Assembly (NCBI GenBank): GCA_963573315.1
Contig: OY752140.1
Location: forward strand, 3,472,001-3,536,000
Length of the DNA stretch: 64,000 bases
Direction: 5' to 3'
Origin: Entomortierella parvispora
Lineage: Eukaryota > Mortierellomycota > Mortierellomycetes > Mortierellales > Mortierellaceae
Of this stretch, positions 1-12,600 are shown piece by piece (position 1 is the stretch's first letter; every line of letters starts with the position of its first letter). The translations under genes and the position numbers were made by a program. Below the pieces are notes generated by a model. The model was given only the letters and a program-made list of their open reading frames with translations. It did not search any database and was not told the origin of the DNA.

Positions 1-2231
1 CTGCGCCGTTGGAGCCAGATCTTCGCATTCGGCTCTTCTTCGCTGCCTCGTGAGAAATATGTCCGTTGAAAGAATGTGACTCGAGTAATTGGAGGATATG
101 AGGGTATACATGCGTGTCAAGACCTTCAGCCCACAGGAAGTCTTATTGTACACAAAAGGAGTGAGTGCCATCAATGTCACCGCGTTAGAATTGAAGGGGA
201 ACATCCTCAGCACTCGCATGTGAAGGTTGAATCTCTTACCAAGATGTTCGTAGTTGGGAACTTCCCAAACACCCACGAGGTCGGGGAGATCAGACAAAAG
301 CCCTTGGATGTCCACCAAAGTGTCGTTCCCACCATAAAAGATAGCTATAGGTGTTGAGATCTGATTGGTGGGGAATGGGTGCGGGCAGTGGCTTCGGCTT
401 GAAGACAGGTACGGCACCCTAGGTTGAACATCGTCGTACATCTGAAAAGTTTGCGTACGAATGATTTGGAACCAGTGCTGGAGATGAAGGACAGGCTTCG
501 ATGTCAGGAACAGTGATACAGTGGACAGTAACTACACAGAACAATCGCTTACCACAAGGATTCGAACACTGGTAAAACTGTAGAGATGTTGATACGAGAC
601 CGCCTTTTGTACCAAGCTCATAGATCGACAATTCCATCCAAACAAAAACTTGACGGCAAGATCAATGACAGTCGCGTATGTTGTCGGATGCAACAGATTC
701 TGCCAAAAGACAGCCGCTGTCAATGGTGTTTTCCGCCCCAATAGAAGATATATGACATTGGGTGCCGCTTTCACTATAGAGTTGACCAGTCCATTCTCAA
801 GACCTGGAGGAGTGGTGGCTGGCGCAAGGGCAATGAACAGTGAAACTTTGTCGTTCAGGTCGGGGTTGATGGAAAGTGAGGCAAAGGCCTGTGCGGTTCC
901 CTGAGAGAATCCAATGTAGACCAACGAGGGTGCTCCAGTCCGATTGAGGATGTACTAATGGCGTACACGCGGATAAATACAGAGTCGTTGGGGGTCAACA
1001 TCTCTTTCACTCGTAATCGTAAACAAGAGATATCAACAAGGGACATCTTACATCGACGGTATCGGGCATATCGAAAAGAGCGAGTTCGTCCATACTGAAC
1101 TCCCAAAACTTTTTTTCGTGCGGCTTGAGGAACATGTGCTTGAGAGAATACTTGTTTCCTCGCGCATTTCCTAGCCATACATCATACCTGTGCGTAAAAA
1201 GGAAGTGAACACAACAATTTGATGAAGGGTCAAAAAGTGAGTGATCATCGATCTTTTTTGCGATCTAACGCCCCATGCCTGAATCGTCAGTGTGAACCAA
1301 GGACACTAGAGGGGGATAATTACCCTGCCTCAGCCAACACGAAGGCCAGATTCCTCTCCTCGTCCAAGTTGCAGAGCCAAACCTCAGAGCACATCATAAA
1401 TCCATGATACAATAGGACGACAGGCTTGATGTAATCCCCTGCCTTGGGCGACTCTTTAATCTTTTGATCAAAGTCGGCTTCCATGTCCTCTTCCTGGTCA
1501 CGCTTGTCCCTGTGGTCGCGATTAAGGAAGGCTTCTTTGGTCTCGGCTGCGAGAGGGACTCCATTCTCGCGAAGCAAATTCACGATATCCTCAGGAGGGT
1601 TGGGGATCACGCCCTTGGCCGAGCGCTTCTCGCGTCCATGCGTGATTCTGTGAACACCAAGAAGGTAGTTGTCGCGTGTGCGGACGAGGTGTTCTTGGAC
1701 AGGATAGTTCCTATAGTAGGTCGCGATAGCATGTGAGAACAAAACAAAGAAGAGAAAAGTTGGGGGGGATGGAAGAGGCAGTCTGTGCCGATCGCAGTAT
1801 CAGTCTCAGCGATCGATCTGTCATTAGGGAAGCACACCGTACCAGAAGCGAAGCATCTCTTGAACATTGGCAGCGCTTTCCAAAGGGGGGGCCTTGGCTG
1901 ACAAGTGGTTTGTCATGACCCAGGGGAAGATTCTAAGGAGAAGGGTGCAGAGAGAAACGCGGAAGACGCTCAGAAAAGGGAGCATACGGAAGGTGCAGAA
2001 GGTGGGCTGATGCTAAAATAGCCGTTTGGAGGAGAACAAAAAAGGAGGGCTCCACTGCTATCTTGTATGCTCGTACTTTTCAACGAGTGCCTTTCCGGTG
2101 TCAAGAATGACGTTCGGAATCAGGTAAGCAGCCATGCGGAAGCATGTCTCGATGCCGAGAATGACGAAGGTTAGAATTATGGACCGGTAGTCCCCCAAAC
2201 TCAACCGGGAAACGATTGGAATGTGGACCAT
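1..2231 (-). CDS. Membrane-anchored acid-lipase-type triacylglycerol lipase / sterol esterase (3' end cut)
   Basis: Exons on the minus strand: 2077-2231, 1843-1932, 1324-1710, 1052-1187, 553-954, 240-477 and <1-141; all phases agree, giving at least 516 residues. It probably hydrolyses sterol esters or triacylglycerols at a lipid-droplet or ER membrane. The N-terminus carries a hydrophobic anchor (after MVHIPIVSRLS, around residues 14-45), as in fungal Tgl1/Yeh-type lipases. Then come the AB-hydrolase_lip segment (YPVQEHLVRTRDNYLLGVHR), an oxyanion loop (YHGFMMCSEVW), the nucleophile elbow GFSQG, an Asp loop (GGNDTLVD) and the His segment (YEHLDFLWA). The elbow has Phe where GHSQG is usual. 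A charged insert of about 45 residues sits between VHRI and the HG motif. The start at 2231 is the ATG just before the conserved anchor. The gene lies 225 bases downstream of the aminotransferase on the same strand. The stop codon is outside the window. Confidence 0.85.
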
Positions 2232-2455
2232 GTCGGCAGCAGGACAGGGACAAGAATAGGTGAATGCGAGCTTTCCTCGGAAAATGTAAATGGTGCGATG
2301 AAGAAGTTTGATAGCTCCAAGGGTCGAGAGTGTGTGGGGAAAAGGTAGCGAGAAAGAAGGGTATGGAGGGAGAAAGAGACAAGAGAGACATAGCAGCAAG
2401 GAGAATGAGACAAGACATGCGTGCACGCAAACTCACCAATGCAACGCATTGCGGC

Positions 2456-4210
2456 TCACGTGCTAAATTCGCCCAATTTATTGACGATCTTCTCAAGCGC
2501 GTCCATCGCTCGCTGGACGGTTGCCATATCAGCCTGCGTGCCCATATGGCCGACTCGGAATAGCGCATTGGCAGTCTGTCCATAACTATCATGCAGTCAT
2601 CAAAGCCCAAGAAATACACGATGTTAGCAAAAACAAAAGACGATCCGACATACATCGCACATAGCTGAACTATAAAGCCCGTTTAATGTGTTCATACCTT
2701 CCACCCAAGATAACGCCTTCCTTACGGAGCTTCTTGTCCAGTTCCTCCCAAGTAGTATTGTCAGGCACACGGATGGCAGTGACAGAAGGCGAGCTATAGC
2801 GATCGTCGGTCCACCACAGCTTCAGTCCCATCTGACGAACACGCTCTCGGCAGTACTCGGCCACCTTCTCGTGTTTGTCATAGACATGCTGTCGCTTATC
2901 ACCCTTGGATCCAAACACCTCTTTCAGGTGTACATTCAACGCGTCCAGTGCTGACCAGAGTGGGGTGTAAGGAAACAAACCAGACTGAATTGAAATAGGT
3001 ATTGGGAAAGAAATCAGTTGAATTTTTCATAAATTCATGGACCAATGCATTTTTTGACAGTAATCAACAATCGAAATTGAGGTATCTATTATAGGTATAA
3101 AGAGCGATCCGAGTTACCTTTTGGAAATCCTTGAATGGCAAAAGAGCGTCATAACCCGTATAAGCAACCTTCTCGATCTGTTTCCAGGCTTTGGCGCTGA
3201 CTGTGATGATGGTTAACGAGGGCTCGCAAGAGAATGCCTTTTGTGTACCAAGGAGACCTAGCGTGAGGGATCATTATGATTTTTTTAGATATTTGAATAC
3301 TGGAACTGTAAAAACCAGTTTTGTCCGCGGGAGTAGTGGCAAAGTTTTTTTTTCGATTTGTGGCAACTCACCAATGTCAATACCCCATCCAGAAACATCG
3401 ATTGGCACGGCGCCCGCAGAGCTGACAATATCGACATAGAAGAGTGCGTCTGTATTAGAGCAAGCCTTCCCGACTGCGCAAACAGCTTCAGAGTTCAACG
3501 CTCCAGTGGGAGTATCGCAATGAACCACTAGAAAAGAAAATGAGGGAGATAATTTAGAAAACAAAAATTGGGGCCAGACTCCATCCTACAGTTGTCAAAC
3601 ATACTCGTAACGAGGTCAGGCTTCCAGTCTTGAATAGTCCTGACAGACTTCGCGACGTCCACCGCTTGATCCCAAGGACTGTCAATGGCCTGGATCTCTA
3701 CGTTGGGGTATCGAAGACTCTTGACCATGTCTTTCATCCAGCAGCCATAAACGCCGTTACCGATACAGAGCACCTTGTATTTTCTACCCGTATCCATCTT
3801 CAAGCTTCCGTCTTCTTCCGAATGATAAAACGGCCAAGGGATGACGCATTTCAGCCCGGCCCAAAGGCCAACCATGCCCTCACCGGTCATGATTACAGTC
3901 GAACCACCTTTGGCTCTCTCAGACTCGAAGGAGAGTAGTTGCTCAAGGCTTGCGCAGCAGTCGTTATAAGCTTTCATGCACTCTGGCTCGAGATCACCAC
4001 TGCCATAGAATGTATTGGCATATCTCTCGCGGAGGTGGAGGGGAACTACCGTGGGACCTGATTTCCACAACATGTAGAGCAGTTTGATTCGGCCCAGTTA
4101 ATATCAAACACACACGTCTATAAACTAGAACATCTTAGCAACAATGACTCGTCAAGAGGAGAGAGTAATGTCTTCATACCGGGGACAAGGTTGGCTTCAG
4201 GTTGCTGCAT
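2456..4210 (-). CDS. Alanine--glyoxylate aminotransferase-like class V aminotransferase
   Basis: Exons: 4180-4210, 3605-4057, 3372-3527, 3118-3257, 2698-2984, 2456-2585 (398 residues, the usual length for the family). This PLP enzyme of fold type I, class V probably transaminates glyoxylate with alanine or serine. Visible motifs are the N-terminal NLVPGPTVVP, the cofactor-binding stretch VIMTGEGMVGLWAGL, IGNGVYGCWMKDMV, the HCDTPTG loop, the DVSGWGID Asp segment, the PLP lysine (about residue 220) in LLGTQKAF, and the C-terminal FRVGHMG. The first coding exon is only 31 bases; the join to GPTVVP restores the family's N-terminus and fixes the start. There is no obvious PTS1 at the C-terminus (ends EFST). 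The exact substrate pair (alanine/glyoxylate versus serine/pyruvate) cannot be decided from sequence. The 3' end of NAD kinase lies only about 108 bases upstream. Confidence 0.85.
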
Positions 4211-4317
4211 TGTTGTTTGTGGCGTGGGCAAGGAGTGAAAGGTGAAAGAGCGTCGAAGGTGCCGTCACGACACAATTTCGAGTTAAGATCATTTATTAAG
4301 GGGTGAGAAAGTGGATC

Positions 4318-7300
4318 TCAAACATTTTCGAACCGGCTGGCGCTGGGCTGCACATTGGGCGAAGCACCAACCGCTGGGCCGTCGATATTGTTCGTTCTTG
4401 GGAACCCATTCAGGGCCAGGTGGTCGTTCAAATTCCCATGAGTTGTTCTCCTGCCGACTTGGTTGTCATCGTCATCATCATCATCGCTGCTGGAGCCATC
4501 TTCCCACTCTCCATCGCCATCTTCAGCATCTTCCTTTTCCACTCCTAGATCACTATCTTCTTCATCGTCATCGTCCGAATCGCTCGAATCCGTGCCCCAG
4601 CACGTGAGCATCGTATCAGTGTCTTGAGGAGAATGGTCGAAATACTCTGCATGTTGATGATGGCTGGATCTCCGTGCACCCGGGCTTGCAGGGCCAGACC
4701 GTAAACTGTGCTTTCGCGCTCTAGAACTGCTCGCACTACTGTTGCCACTGGCAGGATACCAATCCTGTCCAAGACTAGCACTACTTCCCCCGTGTGCGTT
4801 ATGTGAATGGCCATGTCCCGAAGTGTGTTTATGACTGCCGTTCTGTGCATTGGTTCCTGAAACGTTGTGCTCTGTTGGGGTTGCTGTGCCCTGGGAGTGT
4901 AAATCTTGGGAGCTTCCACCTGCCGATGGCAATGATACTGGGAGATCTCCTGCCGTCATGCTGAGTTTACTCCCAGGTGGAGAAAACGAAGATGAAGATG
5001 GTTGCCTGGGTCTTCTTGGTCTTGAATGCTCCACGACTCGGAATCCCTTTTGCCTCTCCCGTTCATTCCAACGCAAACAACGAGATAGAGAGTGAAACCA
5101 ATCCGATGACTGGCTACTGGAACAAATGGTCGGGAATGGATAGGTACTTGCTGTGACCTTGATGTGGTCTCCCTCTAATGATGACAAGAGCGCGATACGT
5201 TATAAAAATGAATCCATACAGAGTCAGCACGGCTCAAGCTTGCTTACGTTTCAGTTCAACTCGTCCGCGACCATCAAAACTAGCCCATGCTGTCGATCTT
5301 GAATCAAAGGGCACACAAATTCGAAGCTCCATAGAATCTGGCAGCAACATTGGCCTGAAGCTGAGTGTATGTGGACAAATTGGTGAAATCAAGATCGCTG
5401 GAATCTCGGGATGTGTCAACGGTCCTCCTGCTGCCAGCTACAAATCGCATTAACATATCAAAGATTAGTGTATTATCCCCATTCAATGAAAGTGAATCCA
5501 ATCTGCAGTGTACCTACCGAATATGCAGTTGATCCTGTGGGAGTGGAGATGACAATACCATCGGCCTGCACTGTGGTAAGGTGCTCTTCGTCTCCGAAGA
5601 GTTCTAAAAGACTGAGATTGGCGCTTGGTCCACGATCCAAAACTAGAAATCATAGGGTTACAAGGTAAGTCAATCTTGCCATTTCACAAGTAATATCGAA
5701 TAAATAACATGACGCTTACCCAGGTCGTTCAAAATCTCGAACGTCTCTGTTGGAGTTGTCAGCACAGTTGGCAAGGACCTCCGCTCTGCATCGCTGTCGT
5801 CATCGCTATCATCCGGTGGAGCTGATACGCTTGGTGTACCATCCTTGTTTCGCCGGCGAGCATTTTTGCGCTTCTTCTTCTTGGTTTTATCGACCGTTCT
5901 ATGTTCCAGGCAACGATAGATAGTACAGCTGAATCGCATTCGCAAGTTGACTCTCACACCATGATCCAAACAGGTGCTGAGCGTCTTTTGATAGTCGACA
6001 GTGGGGAATGGAGTCAAAAATCCAAGAGACCCTGCGGAGAATGGCAAAATTGGGGGGACAATCCTCTGGAATAGCCAACTGGTGAACAACACTGTTCCAT
6101 CTCCGCCAAGCTATAAGGGAGGTGCGAATTAATTTATCAATTAGAGCACAACTTCTTACGGACACTCTAGGGTTCCTATTCTTACCGTGATGGCAAAATC
6201 AAAGAGATGAGCCTCCTGTGCGCAAAGATCAGAAGTCCAGAAGCGAAGTGATTGGGTATAATCGTGGCCGAGCTTGGTGCTCTTCAAGAACGATGGGTAT
6301 TTGAACTTTGGGATATCCTTTAGCTTCTCATCCACGAATCTGTGTGAAAAAAACAAAGTGCAATAGAGCTGTTAGCTTTTACTGCGAGCCTTCTCCTTTC
6401 GAAGTTGCTGAGGGCTCCTCATCTCTTACACTGTGAGACCGCGCGAGGCAATCATCCAAAGTGCAATTTCGCGGGTAATCTTGAGCAAGGATTCGTCCCC
6501 TGGTTTGGTGACGATCATGACAGTCTTGGGAGTTTCCCATTTTACTCGGGCACGGCCTGTGGGAACAAAATGCAGGGCAAAGGTTAGATTTTGTGGCAAC
6601 GATCTGTTGCGCTGCAACTTGGTTGCACAAAGGTGAGTCTCTGGTGTGTTGCCTCTGCTAAAATAAATGCGATAGTGTTCACCTCATGGTAACCCTTAGC
6701 AAATAGAGGTGGAGGAATTCAGTGGAAAAGATAGTGCACAGACAAGGACAGCTCTCTCCTTTTTCAAATCAGAGCTCATGGAAAGAGAAAGAGAAAAAGT
6801 TCTTCCGACGAAACAATTGATCACGCCCCCGGTGGTCAGGGCATGCCATAACAAAAGACAGAGGACAAAAAACGCGATCAAGATGAAAAATGGAAACATG
6901 AGTGCTTCTCATTGATCGAAGAACGGGGATGCGCTGCGGATTAGGAGAAAACACCCGCTCTGCGCAGAGAAAGAACGGCAATGCAAAATAGCACTCAAGA
7001 GATGGTTTCCGTGGTGCAAATGCTCTCATAGACACGGCTAGATACATGTATCTCGACCACACACCCCACACAGACATTCTTCATTGCCAATGAACTTGCC
7101 TATTTTCTTGGAGACTTCACGCACTCCTACTGCTGTCTCGGCCAGTCGGCTCGTCGGCGTCATGATTCTCCGTTGCCCATTAAGCGCCGATCCATGATAC
7201 GCCGCTGAAGCGACGTCCTTGGCGAGTGTGTCCTGTACACAGGACTCGATCGATCGGGGAAGGATTCTAGCTGGAGGCGATGGCTTGACCAGCGCACTGG

Positions 7301-7898
7301 CCGAGGGGAACGAGCTGTCGAGGGCATGATGAAGGCTGATGGGTGACTGAGGTTGAGGTATGTCAATCGATGGTCGACCTGCAGAAGCTCTATTCGTGCT
7401 TAACCGAGTTGATCCGTCGTTATGGTCTAGCACATCAATACGCATCCTTGCACCGCCTGTGTTTGACTCTGCAGGAGAAGAGGGTGAGGACGTGGACGAC
7501 GATGAGGATGAAGAGGATGAAGAGGTGTCGTGGTTACGCAGTGAGGAGGAGGATGATCGGGCCGATGCAGCCTCGGCCGCAGCTCCAACGTCAGCTCCAG
7601 CTGCGGCAACAATGGCCATAGCATGGACGAGGTTGCTATTTTCCGTGTCGTGAATGATGTTGGCCGTCAACGGGTCCTCAATAGGGGTCATGGCCAGTCC
7701 AAAATCCTGCTGCGAACGCGAAGGAGAGGCGCAAAGGACAGGCGGGGGAGCCGCCAAAGAAGAGAGCGTGGGGATAGGTGCGAGGGGCGCTATTGACCGT
7801 CCCGAAGCCATATGGATGAAGGACTGGGGGTCCTGACTCGTCCTTGGATGGCTTTTGTTAGGGAGAGTTCGCGACTGGAGGTCGGTGTGCTCGGACAT
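4318..7898 (-). CDS. NAD+ kinase (ATP-NAD kinase) with long Ser-rich N-terminus and acidic C-terminus
   Basis: Exons: 7100-7898, 6430-6556, 6186-6339, 5720-6110, 5518-5642, 5248-5437, 4318-5174; 880 residues. It phosphorylates NAD+ to NADP+. The catalytic GGDGT motif is at about residues 362-366, followed by [13 protein letters not shown], the [16 protein letters not shown] substrate loop, [16 protein letters not shown] and the C-terminal [15 protein letters not shown]. About 265 residues rich in serine and alanine precede the core. A lysine/arginine-rich insert ([13 protein letters not shown]) interrupts it, and a roughly 200-residue tail with Asp/Glu runs follows it; none of these belongs to the minimal enzyme. 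The first intron (6557-7099) starts with GCAAGT: using this GC donor joins KKIG to [10 protein letters not shown] exactly as the family requires. The start is the first ATG of the first-exon frame. It is transcribed divergently from the CLIP-170-like gene across a 1.8 kb spacer. Confidence 0.92.
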
Positions 7899-9668
7899 GG
7901 AGGAACAAGCGCGGCAAGGCGACGTTGTAGGACAGAGGGAAACAAGGTGAAGTAATGCAAATAAGGTGATGCGGTGTCAACGGGGGAGAGTCGAACGCCG
8001 ATGCAGACGCAGTGAAGCGAGGACTCTGCAAAGAGAGGAACGTGTTAGATGGAAAGGATGGGAAGGAAACGATGGGATGAGGCCAAGAGTGATGTTAACG
8101 ACGATGGGGGAATGGAAAGAAAGAGAGAGGAGAGCAGCGGTGTTTATGGTGACTGCTTCAATGGGACGAAGGGTGCGCAGGAGCGACGTGTGTGTCTACG
8201 CAGCTTCGTATCTTTTTTGGTTCTTGACTCGATCGATCGTGCTGTTGGCCGGGATTCGGGACGGAAATACTGAAGAGATGTGGGTGGAGTTGCATTAGCA
8301 GGCGCGGATGAGGATGAGAGACAGGGAGAAGGAAGGAAAGGAGGGGGGAAGGAAGGCAGCTTTTATACACGAATCAGGAAGAGTCCTTGTTTGGTTCCCC
8401 TCTCAGTGAATAAAACCAGGGGTAGACTGACAATTGCGGACATGGTAGACACTTGTGTCCTCTCCCGTGGACAACACAACGGCCATGGAGATATATTTCC
8501 AATAATTGACAAGGGAAGTGACTCTATGCCAATGGTGTACCGTCTTCACTCTCACTTTTTCCATTTCCCCCATTCTCCTGTTCTCTCGATATTTCTGGCT
8601 AGGGGTCGATACGCAGTCGCCGAAGGAGAGTGCCAATTTGCGTTTCGCAATGTACCTTGCTTCTGGACCCTTCACCCTGTGTTGCAGCATCTGTCAATGG
8701 AGCCTACTACCGTCAAACTACGCGTCGATTCATCGGCGGTAGAGTACCGTGCATGCACATGTACATGTAGGCAAGCCCGTTGGGTTGCCACCGAACGACG
8801 GGAGCAGACGCGTCTCTGTTGTTCGACTATTCCACATAGGGGAGGTCGCGTTGTGTCCTCTGCAGCGTCAGCATTCCATCGGATGCGTGTCTGGTATCAC
8901 TGCCCCATCATCACTCTCTGCTCGTGCCGACAAGTGCAGCTGGACTAGCCCAGAGCAGACCAGAGCAGAGCAGAGCAGAGCACCAAGCACCAAGAGGCTG
9001 CTAAATACGAGAGCACCACCCGCACCTGCCTGCGTTTCTTTGCGCGTGCGTTGCATTGTTGTTTACAGCAAACAGAGCAGCCTCTGCTGCTGAAGGAACA
9101 GGAACAAGAACAAGAAGAAAGAAAAAAAAAGAGCCGCCAAAAAAGCACTTGCAAGCAAGCACGCTCTCCTCTCCCTCCTCCCCTCTTTCCCTTTCGTTCT
9201 CTCTTGCACCCTCTCTTCACCCTCCTCACTCTTATTCACGCTCGCCCACGCTCGCTCTCCTCTTGCACCACTCGACATTCACTCTTCCCTCCCTCCCTCC
9301 ATTCCTCCTTCTCCCTTCTCCCTTCTCTCTCCTCCCCTCATTCCACTGTCCTTGCATCCCACCCAGGGGTGAGTGACTCAACAGTGTCCATCACCACACG
9401 GTGCCAAAGAGCACTTTGCTCAAAGACCCCGTTTTCCCGTCTCTTCTTTTTCCTTCCTTTCCAAACTACATACCCGCCAAGAATGAACAACACATGTCGG
9501 CCCTACTACTAGCTCTGGTCATCATCTCTTGTCTCTCTGACCGTTGTAAACCAACCTTCTCCTTTTCTCCTTCATAGGAGGAGCCAGCAACCCGTTTTGA
9601 CTACCGACACGACGAAACGAAGCGCGCACAGCAACAGCGGCAGCCATCCATAAGAGACACCAATAACC
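7899..9668. other. Divergent intergenic region NAD kinase / CLIP-170-like gene
   Basis: This 1.8 kb spacer contains no supportable coding region; the reading frames here are low-complexity. The part nearest the plus-strand gene (about 9160-9360) is a strong C/T-rich stretch on the plus strand, typical of a fungal promoter or leader. A GGGTGAGTG donor-like site near 9365 and a CTTCATAG acceptor-like site near 9577 could bound a leader intron of the downstream gene; this is an inference only. Confidence 0.5.
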
Positions 9669-12600
9669 ATGCTTCCAAGGTCGTCCCTGTCACAGGGCAG
9701 CCCAAAGTCTGCCAGGACCACAGCTGCCGGTGGACCACCTCAACCACAGTCAGGACTCCAGCGTCGCTCCTTTGCCCCTCCGTTCTCGACCAAACCGCTT
9801 CAAAGCATGACCTCAGAGAGCAACCCCGAAGCCACGGACGCCGCCAGTCGACGAAGGGCAGAGTCTGTTGGATCCGACTCGGGCTCGGGCTCGGCCTTTG
9901 GGTTCCAAAACAACAATGGCGGCAACCACAGCAACGGCGGCAGTCCTTCCTTATTGGCCTCGCCTCTATCATTTCGCGCCTCGCAGCCACGTCGAACAAG
10001 TGTGTCCAGGCCGGGCTTGAGTCCGGAAAACAGCCCCTACGGGTCAGCGAGCAACAACCGAGCTGCCGCGGCCGCCTACTCTGCCCTTTCACCTTTGAGT
10101 ACTTCCTCATTGCAATCTCAAGGATCGTCGCCTTCCCCCGGTGCGGACTCGCCCATGGGCGCTCGACCAGCGCGCCTCTCAGCAGGAGGCCCAGCAGGTC
10201 CGGTAAGCACAGGAACGCGTTTGGTGAAACAACCCGGGCCTCAGCGCTCGACCGTATCTCCTGTGGCAAGCACAATAGGAACCATAGCTGGAAGAGCCCT
10301 AGCAGCCATCCCCGGCTCCCCTGCCCATAGTCAGAATCAGTTGCCACCATCGCTGGAAAATGTAGAGTTAGGAGACAGAGTCGCGGTCGAGAGCATGGGC
10401 CTGACCGGCTACTTGCGCTTTGTTGGCATGACTGACTTTAAGGGAGGACTCTGGGCTGGCATTGAGCTTGATACGCCAACAGGAAAGAACGACGGGAGTG
10501 TGGCCGGGTATGTTCATATCCTGCCTTGGTAGAACCCATCTCTTTCCCTTTCTCACTTCTCCAGAAAACAAGCGAGACGTCACCCAAGTTATTAATCTCT
10601 GCTTCTCCTGATAGAGTGTCGTATTTTACATGTCGACCCAACTGTGGCATCTTTGTTCTGGCGGCCAAAATCGTCAAGACTGAGCTAGTTCTGCCATTCA
10701 CCTCAGCGGCAGGCGCTCATCTTGCTCTAGATTCACATACCACCCCGTCACCGCAGCCACAGCCAACGCCACCACCGGTACAACAGCAACAACAACAACA
10801 ACAACAACAACCGCCACAACCAGCGCCTCAGAAACAGCTACGCCCTACTGCACAAGCATCTGCCAGCCATGCTACTCAGGCTGCTGCTCGAATCACTGCG
10901 GGATCCAGAGCATCGAAATACGTAGGAGTCACTGCCAACCAACTGAAGCAACGCAATGGAGTGCCTCAACCAGCCAACTCAAAGCAATCGACGATGACGG
11001 CAAACGGCTTGAACAACTCGCCTACAAGCAACAGAACCTTGCCATTGGGGTCATCATCTGCTATTAGTCCACAAACGACCTCGCCCACCCCTACGACACC
11101 TGCGGCTAGAACGGGGCTGGGCGCGAGACTCAGTCAAGTCAACAAAACATCGCTAATGACCCAAAGCAAGGTGGGCACGCGCACCCGTGGAGGATCTATT
11201 GCCTCGTCCGCTGTGCCTAATGGGGCCCGTCCACGGACCTCACCTACACCCAGCAGACTCATGACCTCTACTCGTCGTCTCTCTTCGCGTTCCTCGGACA
11301 CCCCCGAGGCCAGTTCGACGATATCCTCGCCCAACTTACTCGACCAGGCAAGCTTGGTCCAGATGACAGATTCCCACCAGGAAGACCTCGCGGTGCAAGT
11401 GCATCAATTGCAGCTCGAGATTGGGGTTGCCGTCGCAGAGAATAATTTACTCAAGACAGAGATGAATCAAACAAAGTCCCAACTCGAGGTCACACGATTG
11501 CTTGACAAGCGAGATTTGTCCTATGAAGAACGAGTCTTCTTGAGTAAAAGTCTGGGACGAGGAGGGATCGAGGAGAAACTGGGGCAGGAGCTGGAAGATC
11601 TTCATGCAATGAGAGCCGACTGGGAGAAGGAAGCGCAAGTCAAGGATCAGGAAATCAAAGCCCTGACGGACAAGATGACCCAAGCTTGGATCGAGGCTGC
11701 CCGATCCCAGAAAGAAAGGACGGCTCTTATTCAGGAAAAGGCTGGGCTAGAGAGTAGGCTGAAGGACCTGCAGGACCACGGCATCTTCCTTGAGGGTTCA
11801 GAGACAGTGATAAACCAAGCCAAGGTGGAGTCGTTGCAAAAGGACCTCAAACTGGCTGATGAGCGTATTGAGTTCTTGGAGGTGAAGCTCGAAGAACTGC
11901 AAACTCGAATGGTGAGCGACCAAGAAGAGGTGAGAAAGACCACGGAAGATGCTATGGCTGCAAACCAGGAGCACTTTATGGCACAGCTCGGTCGACTGGA
12001 ACAAGAACGTGATCTCCTTCAGGAGCGTCTGGACGATCTGGACGAAATTCTTCGAGTGACGACTGATGCCCTACAGGCCAAGCTGGAACTTGCCAACAAG
12101 GATGCCACAGACTCTAAAGCCCAACTTTTGGAGCTTCAATCACAGCAGGAACAAGGATTGGACGCCCAGAAAAGTCGAGAAACCGAGATGGAAGAAAAGC
12201 TAAGAAAGAATGAAGCTGAGACGGAAGAAAAGCTAAGAAAGAATGAAGCCGATCTTCGAGAATCCCAATCTCTCCTGGCAAAGAGCGAACGCTTGGTGAA
12301 ATCTTTTGAAGAAAAGGCCAAGGAACATCAATCGTCCTTGATGAAGCGCGAGCAAGAGATTGCGGATCTAAAGCTGGAATTGGAGGATCTCTCCGGCATG
12401 GTTCAGAGCGAAGAAATTGATCAGATGCGAAAAGTCTGGGAGCACGAAAGACGACGTCTGGAGGAATCCGCCGAGGATGACCATGCGATCATCGAGGATC
12501 TACAAAGTGATATCGAGGTCTTGGAAGCGAACAATGAGGATTTGCAGGTCAAAATTACCGCACTGGAATCGGAAATTGCCAGCATACGCTCCTCCTGGAA

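Noticed and set aside
8280-8948. 222-codon plus-strand frame upstream of the CLIP-170-like gene
   Set aside because: No family likeness; mixed composition and no start context or splicing support.
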